Positions 1 to 4,551 of a stretch of DNA of 6,174 nt are shown one piece after another. The position numbers were made by a program, and so were the translations under genes. Source of the stretch: Microbacteriaceae bacterium (lineage in GTDB: Bacteria > Actinomycetota > Actinomycetes > Actinomycetales > Microbacteriaceae). The notes beneath the pieces are model-generated. The model saw nothing but the letters and a program-made list of their open reading frames with translations. It had not been told where the DNA came from and searched no databases. Where the stretch lies: positions 1 to 6,174 of the forward strand of contig JAODAU010000087.1 in assembly GCA_025463615.1 (NCBI GenBank), read 5' to 3'. Each line of letters opens with the position of its first letter. The stretch's first letter is position 1.

Positions 1-78
1 CTTCAGCGCCGCCTCCGCCTCCGCGGCGTCGCCCGCGGCCGCGCCGCCCTGGTTGGCGAACTGGTCGAAATCAGCCAT
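1..78 (-). CDS. N-terminal 26 codons of an unidentified acidic Ala-rich protein (partial)
   Basis: A leftward reading frame opens with ATG at 78-76 and stays open to the window edge. The visible protein begins MADFDQFANQGG and continues as an Ala/Glu/Asp/Gly-rich run ending in AALK. The start is well supported: AAGGAG lies at 90-85, six bases before the ATG, and is the best Shine-Dalgarno sequence in the window. There is no signal peptide or membrane segment in the visible part, so a soluble cytoplasmic protein is likely. The composition resembles the start of small charged helical proteins, but 26 residues are too few to name a family. I do not recognise it. It is separated from the upstream FAD oxidoreductase gene on the same strand by 87 bp that contain a stem-loop and a possible promoter, so it is probably transcribed on its own. 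Confidence 0.7.
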   Translation of the reverse strand, partial: MADFDQFANQGGAAAGDAAEAEAALK

Positions 79-113
79 GCGCGACTCCTTCCGCTCGAAC
101 TGCCGCAGGTCGA

Positions 114-119
114 GCCTAG
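114..119 (-). promoter_or_regulatory. Candidate -10 box for the partial leftward gene
   Basis: Reading leftward, TAGGCT (119-114) fits the actinobacterial TANNNT -10 pattern. It would place transcription start near 107, giving a leader of roughly 29 bases that contains the AAGGAG ribosome binding site at 90-85. The hexamer 17 bases upstream (CTGGCC, 142-137) is only a weak match to a -35 box. This is a prediction from pattern only. Confidence 0.35.
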
Positions 120-122
120 CCA

Positions 123-139
123 GCCCCGGAGTTCGGGGC
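123..139 (-). terminator. Stem-loop after the FAD oxidoreductase gene, possible terminator
   Basis: GCCCCG (123-128) and CGGGGC (134-139) form a perfect 6-bp G+C stem around the 5-base loop GAGTT. It begins 27 bases beyond the stop codon of the leftward FAD oxidoreductase gene and upstream of the next gene's candidate promoter, the expected place for a terminator. No T-tract follows on either strand, which is common for stem-only terminators in high-GC actinobacteria but weakens the call. Confidence 0.4.
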
Positions 140-165
140 CAGCGCGAAGGGCCGAGCGGGCACGA

Positions 166-1530
166 TCAGCCGGCGTCCGGCTGCGCCGAGAACCTCCCGC
201 TCGGGTCGTATTCGGCGCGGGCGGCCTCGAGCCGGGCGAAAATGTCGGCCGGCCAGCTCGCCGGGTACTGGTCGGGGGTCGGATGCCCGGCGAAGTTGAT
301 CGTCGTCACCGGCAGCGTCCACGACTCCACGGCGCCCTTCAGCCGGTCGAAGTCGGCGGAGATCTGCTCAGGCGACGCACCCGGGTGGATGATGCCCACC
401 GAGTTGAGCACGAACCGCGCGTCCCTGCCCCCGACCGCGCTGCCCTCGGGCACATCCTGTGCCGTGCGGTCGCCGATGTGCCGCAGCTCCACCGCGACGA
501 GCGTCGACGGCTCGTCCGGCGCGACCGCGCCGACCAGCGCGGTGACGAAGTCGTCGTCGAGCGGGCGGAACGCGAGGCCCATCACCCACGCGGGCGACGG
601 GTCGGTCGGATCGTTGTGGATCAACGCGATCTTGGAGGTCGGCATGTCACCGAGCAGGTCGGAGAGCGGTGTCGCCAGCGCGCGCAGCGGCTCCGCGTTG
701 CGTTCGCCGTGGTGACCGGGGTCCGCGAACCGCAGCGCCAGCAGGGTCTTGCCGCGGAAGGGCGGCGGCACGGTGTCGAGCGGCGGGAAGCGCACGATGG
801 ACACCGACGTGGTGACGTCCGCCGGGGCATCCGCGGTCCACGCGATCCAGCCGCGCAGCACCCGCTCGATGTCGGGGGTGTCGATCATGAGGGAGCCGCC
901 GTAGATCTCGGGGAGGTCGACGAGCGCGAAATCCATGCTCGTGACGACGCCGAAGCCCGCCTTTCCGCCGCGCAGCGCCCAGAAGAGCTCCGGATGATGG
1001 TCGGCATCGGCCACGACCACGTCGCCCTCGCCCGTGACGACGCGGAACGAACGCACGTAGTCGGAGCTGAAGCCGTGGCTGCGCGCGAGCGGGCCGAGCC
1101 CGCCGCCGAGCGTGTAGCCGACGGCGCCCACTGTGGGGGATGACCCGGTGATGGGCAGCAGGCCGTGGGCGCTCGCGGCCTCGACGACGGCGCCCCAGCG
1201 CACGCCGGCCCCGATGGTGGCGACGCGGGCGCCCGGATCGATCGAGAGTTCGTCCAGACGGGAGGTGAGCAGGAGCAGCCCGCCGTCGAGCGCGCCCTCC
1301 GCGCCGTGGCCGGTGGCCTGGATGTGCACGTGCAGGTGGTGCTGTGCGGCGAACCGCACCGCCTCCTGCACGTCTTCCTCGCTCGCGGCGACCACCACGG
1401 CATCCGGATCGTAGGTGGCGGCAAGGTTGGCGCCGGTTGCAGCGGCGGTGATGCCGTCGTCGCCGCGGGCGAGGACGGTGCCCGTGACACGGGAACGCAG
1501 TGCTTCGAAATCTGAGGCGGGAATGTCCAT
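166..1530 (-). CDS. FAD-binding oxidoreductase, berberine-bridge-enzyme-like (PCMH-type FAD domain plus BBE tail)
   Basis: Encodes 454 residues, a normal length for this flavoprotein family, whose members oxidise varied alcohols, sugars and alkaloid-like substrates using molecular oxygen or another acceptor. The substrate here cannot be read from sequence. The N-terminal PCMH-type FAD domain spans roughly residues 40-205. It has the ATGHG segment in which His75 occupies the position of the 8-alpha-histidyl-FAD attachment, the glycine-rich VGYTLGGGLGPLAR (137-150), and GDVVVADADHHPELFWALRGG (169-189). A C-terminal BBE domain covers about 420-449 (YPASWPADIFARLEAA, then YDPSGRFSA). The family's second flavin attachment, a Cys in GxCPTVG, is replaced by Ser131 (GSSPTVG), so single covalent or non-covalent FAD binding is expected. 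There is no signal peptide, so it is probably cytoplasmic. The ATG at 1530 has no ribosome binding site but lies six bases after TAGCCT, consistent with leaderless translation. It is divergent from lepB, and stop TGA is at 168-166. Confidence 0.92.
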   Translation of the reverse strand: MDIPASDFEALRSRVTGTVLARGDDGITAAATGANLAATYDPDAVVVAASEEDVQEAVRFAAQHHLHVHIQATGHGAEGALDGGLLLLTSRLDELSIDPGARVATIGAGVRWGAVVEAASAHGLLPITGSSPTVGAVGYTLGGGLGPLARSHGFSSDYVRSFRVVTGEGDVVVADADHHPELFWALRGGKAGFGVVTSMDFALVDLPEIYGGSLMIDTPDIERVLRGWIAWTADAPADVTTSVSIVRFPPLDTVPPPFRGKTLLALRFADPGHHGERNAEPLRALATPLSDLLGDMPTSKIALIHNDPTDPSPAWVMGLAFRPLDDDFVTALVGAVAPDEPSTLVAVELRHIGDRTAQDVPEGSAVGGRDARFVLNSVGIIHPGASPEQISADFDRLKGAVESWTLPVTTINFAGHPTPDQYPASWPADIFARLEAARAEYDPSGRFSAQPDAG

Positions 1531-1536
1531 GACGCG

Positions 1537-1542
1537 AGGCTA
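1537..1542 (-). promoter_or_regulatory. Candidate leaderless promoter (-10) for the FAD oxidoreductase gene
   Basis: Leftward, TAGCCT (1542-1537) is followed by six bases (CGCGTC) and then the ATG at 1530. A start of transcription seven bases after the -10 box would fall on the A of the ATG. No purine-rich ribosome binding site precedes the ATG, which fits a leaderless message. No convincing -35 box is seen. Confidence 0.45.
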
Positions 1543-1573
1543 CTGGCGAGCGCCGACGTTCGGCTAGGTCGGC

Positions 1574-1598
1574 TATCCTGCGTTCGGGACTCGAGGGG
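1574..1598 (+). promoter_or_regulatory. Candidate lepB promoter -10 box and ribosome binding site
   Basis: TATCCT (1574-1579) matches TANNNT and would start transcription near 1586, giving a leader of about 20 bases. GAGGGG at 1593-1598, seven bases before GTG 1606, serves as the Shine-Dalgarno sequence and fixes the lepB start. Unlike its divergent neighbour, this gene therefore uses a led message. No good -35 box is visible. Confidence 0.45.
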
Positions 1599-1605
1599 AA
1601 AACCT

Positions 1606-2328
1606 GTGACGGAAGCTCAGGAGACGAAGCAGCGCGGCCATCGCAGCGGCTGGCTGTTCGTGCGCGATGTGGTGATCGTGCTCGTCGCCGCGGTGCTCAT
1701 CTCGATCGTGGTCAAGGCGTTCGTGATCCGTTCGTTCTACATCCCGTCGGGCTCGATGGAGAACACCCTGCAGGTGCAGGACCGCATCGTGGTGGATGAG
1801 CTCGTGCCGAAGGTGATTCCGGTGCAGCACGGCGACGTCGTGGTGTTCCAGGACCCGGGCGGCTGGCTCACCGGCGAGACCGCGGTGGCGCCGCCCAGGC
1901 CGACCGGCTTCGCGGGCGCCGTCGACTGGGTGCTCACCGTGGTCGGGCTGAGCACGACCGACAGCGACGATCACCTGGTCAAGCGCGTGATCGGCCTGCC
2001 CGGCGACCACGTCTCGTGCTGCAACGCGTTCGGGCAGGTGAGCGTGAACGGCATCCCGCTGAACGAGCCGTACATCCTGCCCGAAGCGCTCACCGACCAG
2101 CCGAGCCAGTACACGTTCTCGATCACCGTGCCCAAGGACTCGCTCTGGGTAATGGGCGACAACCGCGGCGACTCCCGCGACTCCCGGTTCAACCTCGACG
2201 GCCCCACCAAGGGCTTCGTGCCCTACAAGGATGTCGTCGGCCGCGCGTTCGTGATCACCTGGCCGGCCTCGCACTGGACCTGGCTCGACGACTACCCGCA
2301 CGTGTTCGACGGGGTCACCGGTCGCTGA
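1606..2328 (+). CDS. lepB: Type I signal peptidase
   Basis: Encodes 240 residues of a membrane-anchored serine protease that removes signal peptides from proteins exported by the Sec and Tat routes, acting on the outer face of the cytoplasmic membrane. A short charged N-terminus is followed by one membrane segment at about residues 17-40 (LFVRDVVIVLVAAVLISIVV). Next comes box B, IPSGSMENTL (46-55), with nucleophile Ser50. The box D motif VKRVIGLPGD (125-134) carries the general base Lys126, and box E is MGDNRGDSRDSR (183-194). The catalytic Ser-Lys pair and all boxes are intact. The GTG at 1606 is set by GAGGGG seven bases upstream. The stop codon at 2326-2328 lies inside a palindromic repeat unit. 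In many actinobacteria lepB sits between rplS and rnhB. Neither is here, so this is either a relocated or an additional lepB; the window cannot tell which. Confidence 0.96.
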   Translation: MTEAQETKQRGHRSGWLFVRDVVIVLVAAVLISIVVKAFVIRSFYIPSGSMENTLQVQDRIVVDELVPKVIPVQHGDVVVFQDPGGWLTGETAVAPPRPTGFAGAVDWVLTVVGLSTTDSDDHLVKRVIGLPGDHVSCCNAFGQVSVNGIPLNEPYILPEALTDQPSQYTFSITVPKDSLWVMGDNRGDSRDSRFNLDGPTKGFVPYKDVVGRAFVITWPASHWTWLDDYPHVFDGVTGR

Positions 2329-2341
2329 GGTTCTCGAAGCG
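2319..2341 (-). repeat. Palindromic intergenic repeat, copy 1, over the lepB stop codon
   Basis: A 23-bp unit in inverted orientation relative to the pair at 2362-2407. Read on the minus strand its core is CGCT-TC-GAG-AAC-CTC-AGCG, which folds as a two-part stem (CGCT/AGCG and GAG/CTC) with an AAC loop and a TC bulge. It differs from copy 3 at two positions only, and those two changes pair with each other, so the stem is preserved. The lepB TGA (2326-2328) is part of the unit. A role as terminator or 3'-end stabiliser for lepB is plausible but inferred. Confidence 0.75.
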
Positions 2342-2361
2342 GCCCTGGTCATCGCTCCGGC

Positions 2362-2407
2362 CCCTTCGAGAACATCAGGGACCGCCCTTCGAGAACCTCA
2401 GGGACCG
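2362..2407 (+). repeat. Tandem pair of 23-bp palindromic repeats (copies 2 and 3) over the oxidoreductase stop codon
   Basis: Copy 2 (2362-2384) and copy 3 (2385-2407) abut directly and differ at one base (A2374 versus C2397). The core of copy 3 is CCCT-TC-GAG-AAC-CTC-AGGG, folding as CCCT/AGGG plus GAG/CTC around an AAC loop. The A in copy 2 breaks one inner pair. The stop codon of the leftward oxidoreductase gene (2400-2398) lies inside copy 3, at the same place in the unit as the lepB stop in copy 1. The sequence resembles the abundant CCCTTCGACAAGCTCAGGGACC-type intergenic repeats I know from Microbacteriaceae and related actinobacteria. Together with copy 1 it gives a long inverted repeat between convergent genes and may act as a bidirectional terminator. 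Confidence 0.8.
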
Positions 2408-3918
2408 AGTAGCTCCAGCACGGCCATCGCCGCGTTGTGGCCGCCGATGCCGCTGACCCCGCCGCCGCGCCGCGCGCCGGCGCCGCAGAGCAGCACGCGG
2501 TCGTGGCCCGTGTCGACACCCCAGCGCTGGGCCGGCGTCGAGAGCGGCTCGTCGTCCTCGGCGAACGGCCACGAGAGCGGGCCGTGGAAGATGTTGCCAC
2601 CGGGCATCGCGAGCGCGTCGGCGAGGTCCGCGGTGGTCTTCGTCTCGAGGCAGGGGCGGCCGGCGGCGTCCGTCATGAGCAGCGGCTCGATCGGCTCGCC
2701 GAGCACGCTGCCGAGCGACGCCAGCGCCGCCGTGGTGAGCTCGTCGCGCGAGACGTCGAGGCCGTGCGGGGTGTGCAGGCCGAAGAGGGTGAGCGTGTGC
2801 GCGCCGCTCGCTGCGAGCTCCGGCGAGAGGATGCTCGGGTCGGCCAGCGTGTGGCAGTAGATCTCCGCGGGCAGCGGGCTCGGCATCCGCCCCTCCCGCG
2901 CCGCGGTGAGCGCGTCGTCGAGCTGCCGGTAGCCCTCGTTGATGTGGAACGTGCCCCCGAACGCCGCCTCCGGAGCGACGGACGCGTCGGCGAGCCGGGG
3001 GAGCCGCCGCAGCAGCATGTTGATCTTCACCTGCGAGCCGATCGGCTCGTCGGCTCGCTCGCCCATCAGCCGCGCGAGCACCGCCGGCGCGACCCCCGCA
3101 AGCACGACGTCGGCGCCGATCACGCGCCCGCGGTCGCCGTGGATGTAGCCGACCTCCCCGTCGGGCGTCACCGACGTCACCTCGGCGCCCGTCACGATCT
3201 CGGCGCCCGCCGCTCGCGCCGCGCGCTCCAGCTCGCCGGACACCGCGCCCATGCCGCCGACCGGAACGTCCCAGTCGCCGGTGCCGCCGCCGATCACGTG
3301 GTACAGGTAGCAACGGTTGGCGGCCAGCTCGTGGGCGGAGGCGAGGGTGCCGATGAGCGCGTCCGTGAGCACGACGCCGCGCACCAGGTCGCTCTCGAAG
3401 GTGCGCTCGATGACCTCGCCCACCGGGCGCTCGACGAAGTCGTTCCAGGCCGCGGCATCCACCATCCGGCGGGCGTCGGAGCGGGTGAGCAGCGGCTCGC
3501 AGACCGTGGGGAACAGGGCGCGCGCGAGGGCGGCGGTGCGCTCGCCGTGGGCGTGCCACTCGTCGGCGGAGGCTCCGATCGAGCGGAAGGATGCCTCGGT
3601 GGCCGCCGGGTCGGCGTTGTCGATGAGAAGCCCGCGGTCTGTGCCGGCGACCGGCGTGTATGAGGAATAGCGCCTGCGCCGCAACTCGATCGAGAGGCCG
3701 AGTTCGCGGATGATGCGCTTCGGCAGCAGGGACACGAGGTAGGAGTAGCGGGAGAGCCGGGCATCCACCCCCTCGAAGGCGCGCTCGGAGACCGCCGCGC
3801 CGCCCACGTGGTCCAGCCGCTCGAGCACGGTGACGGCGAGCCCCGCCTGGGCGAGGTAGGCGGCCGCGACCAGCGCGTTGTGGCCGCCACCGACGATCAC
3901 GACGCGGCGGGGCGTCAC
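2398..3918 (-). CDS. NAD(P)/FAD-dependent oxidoreductase, COG1233 (phytoene desaturase/PYROXD2-like)
   Basis: Encodes 506 residues. The N-terminus RRVVIVGGGHNALVAAAYLA (4-23) is a Rossmann FAD-binding motif, GxGxxA rather than GxGxxG. It is followed by VTVLERLDHVGG (29-40), in which Glu33 should bind the ADP ribose. A second flavin-contact segment near the C-terminus, LLCGAGARRGGGVSGIGGHN (476-495), is typical of this superfamily. Length and both motifs fit COG1233 proteins related to carotenoid desaturases and human PYROXD2; the substrate is unknown. No crtB or crtE neighbour is present, so a carotenoid role is not supported. There is no signal peptide. The GTG start at 3918 overlaps the TGA of the MarR gene (GTGA), implying translational coupling in one operon. 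A longer frame starting at 4425 exists, but it merely runs across the MarR gene in another frame. The stop lies in a palindromic repeat. Confidence 0.88.
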   Translation of the reverse strand: MTPRRVVIVGGGHNALVAAAYLAQAGLAVTVLERLDHVGGAAVSERAFEGVDARLSRYSYLVSLLPKRIIRELGLSIELRRRRYSSYTPVAGTDRGLLIDNADPAATEASFRSIGASADEWHAHGERTAALARALFPTVCEPLLTRSDARRMVDAAAWNDFVERPVGEVIERTFESDLVRGVVLTDALIGTLASAHELAANRCYLYHVIGGGTGDWDVPVGGMGAVSGELERAARAAGAEIVTGAEVTSVTPDGEVGYIHGDRGRVIGADVVLAGVAPAVLARLMGERADEPIGSQVKINMLLRRLPRLADASVAPEAAFGGTFHINEGYRQLDDALTAAREGRMPSPLPAEIYCHTLADPSILSPELAASGAHTLTLFGLHTPHGLDVSRDELTTAALASLGSVLGEPIEPLLMTDAAGRPCLETKTTADLADALAMPGGNIFHGPLSWPFAEDDEPLSTPAQRWGVDTGHDRVLLCGAGARRGGGVSGIGGHNAAMAVLELLGP

Positions 3919-4418
3919 GCGCTCTCGGCCTGCAGGTCGTCGGGCTGCGCGTCCTCGTCGGCGCCGCAGCCGATCGCCTCCACGACGCGGCCGGAGACCG
4001 AGTCGAGCACGGCGAGCTCCTCGGCGCTGAGCACCTCGAAGAAGTAGCGGCGGATCGTGGCGCTGTGGCCGCGGGTGGCGCCCAGGAGGGCGCGGCGGCC
4101 GGATGCCGTGAGCCCGATCCATGAGCCCCGCGCGTCGGTCGCGCACTCGGTGCGCGACACGAGCCCGCGGCGCTCCATGCGCGTGACCAGGTGCGAGACG
4201 CGGCTCTTCTCCCACCCGATCGAGCCGGCGATCGCCTTGATGCGCAGCTGGCGCTCGGGTGCGAAGTCGATGGCCACGAGGATCTCGAACTCGGAGGCGG
4301 AGAGGCCGGAGTCGCGCTGCAACTGCAGGTCGAGGGCGCGGTCGAGCTGTCTGCGCATCGAGTAGAACGACCGCCAGACCTCGCGTTCGGCGCCGGAGAG
4401 CGCGGGCGTCTCCTCCAT
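3915..4418 (-). CDS. MarR-family winged helix-turn-helix transcriptional regulator
   Basis: Encodes 167 residues, typical for MarR regulators, which bind palindromic operators as dimers and usually release DNA on binding a small ligand or on oxidation. A helical N-terminal dimer region (about 10-38) is followed by LSASEFEILVAI (39-50). The helix-turn-helix is at 59-89, with the recognition helix in KSRVSHLVTRMERRGLV (71-87). The wing spans about 90-111 with the family DxR motif (Asp95, Arg97) and the LTASGR segment. Two cysteines (92 in the wing, 151 near the C-terminus) are present, but no known redox arrangement is evident. Two adjacent ATGs exist, at 4421 and 4418. I chose 4418 because it lies exactly six bases after a TAGAAT box, as in two other genes here; no ribosome binding site is seen. 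It is coupled to the downstream oxidoreductase and divergent from putA, so it may control both. The target is inferred. Confidence 0.9.
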   Translation of the reverse strand: MEETPALSGAEREVWRSFYSMRRQLDRALDLQLQRDSGLSASEFEILVAIDFAPERQLRIKAIAGSIGWEKSRVSHLVTRMERRGLVSRTECATDARGSWIGLTASGRRALLGATRGHSATIRRYFFEVLSAEELAVLDSVSGRVVEAIGCGADEDAQPDDLQAESA

Positions 4419-4424
4419 CATGCA

Positions 4425-4430
4425 ATTCTA
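4425..4430 (-). promoter_or_regulatory. Candidate leaderless promoter (-10) for the marR-oxidoreductase unit
   Basis: Leftward, TAGAAT (4430-4425) matches the consensus TATAAT at five of six bases. ATG codons follow three bases (4421) and six bases (4418) later. Transcription starting seven bases after the box would begin at the 4418 ATG, so the message is probably leaderless. A clear -35 box is missing. Confidence 0.5.
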
Positions 4431-4500
4431 TGGCTCAGCCACCGACACGAGGCCGGAAAGCGGCGAAGTCTTGCGCCTGCAGGCCCGGCTGCGCACGACC

Positions 4501-4521
4501 GTGTCGCCCTCCGGCGGACAC
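4501..4521. promoter_or_regulatory. 21-bp imperfect palindrome, candidate operator in the marR/putA divergent region
   Basis: The pattern is GTGTC-N2-CC-N3-GG-N2-GACAC, centred on 4511, with seven of ten base pairs matching. It ends 30 bases before the putA ATG, so a bound protein would overlap the -35 region of the putA promoter. Size and symmetry suit a dimeric regulator such as MarR. A lone GACAC half occurs again at 4444-4448, close to the marR promoter. Binding by the adjacent MarR protein is inference. Confidence 0.4.
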
Positions 4522-4539
4522 GTGCGCGCCACAGCCGCG

Positions 4540-4545
4540 TACCCT
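4540..4545 (+). promoter_or_regulatory. Candidate leaderless promoter (-10) for putA
   Basis: TACCCT (4540-4545) fits TANNNT and is followed by CGAACT and then the ATG at 4552. No Shine-Dalgarno sequence precedes the ATG, consistent with transcription starting at the A of the start codon. CGGACA at 4515-4520 is a possible but distantly spaced (19-base) -35 box, lying inside the palindrome at 4501-4521. Confidence 0.4.
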
Positions 4546-4551
4546 CGAACT

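Noticed and set aside
1690..1980. The long segment between the catalytic Ser and Lys boxes of lepB, considered as an insertion
   Set aside because: Gram-positive actinobacterial signal peptidases commonly carry such a loop between boxes C and D, and the codon use matches the rest of the gene.
1573..2352. A 259-codon open frame opposite lepB
   Set aside because: Its low-complexity His/Arg/Asp-rich composition and exact antisense overlap with an intact lepB indicate a shadow frame.
2437..3663. A 408-codon rightward open frame opposite the COG1233 oxidoreductase
   Set aside because: The product is Arg/Ala/His-rich without motifs, while the opposite strand encodes an intact flavoprotein.
2398..4425. 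A 675-residue version of the oxidoreductase starting at TTG 4425
   Set aside because: Its first 169 codons run over the MarR gene in a different frame and give an Arg-rich sequence without homology. The Rossmann motif begins just after the GTG at 3918, so the shorter protein is the real one and there is no MarR-oxidoreductase fusion.
4472..4495. Inverted repeat TGCGC / GCGCA in the marR/putA spacer
   Set aside because: The arms are only 5 bp, separated by 14 bases, and GC-only words of this kind arise readily by chance at 70% G+C. The palindrome at 4501-4521 is the better operator candidate.
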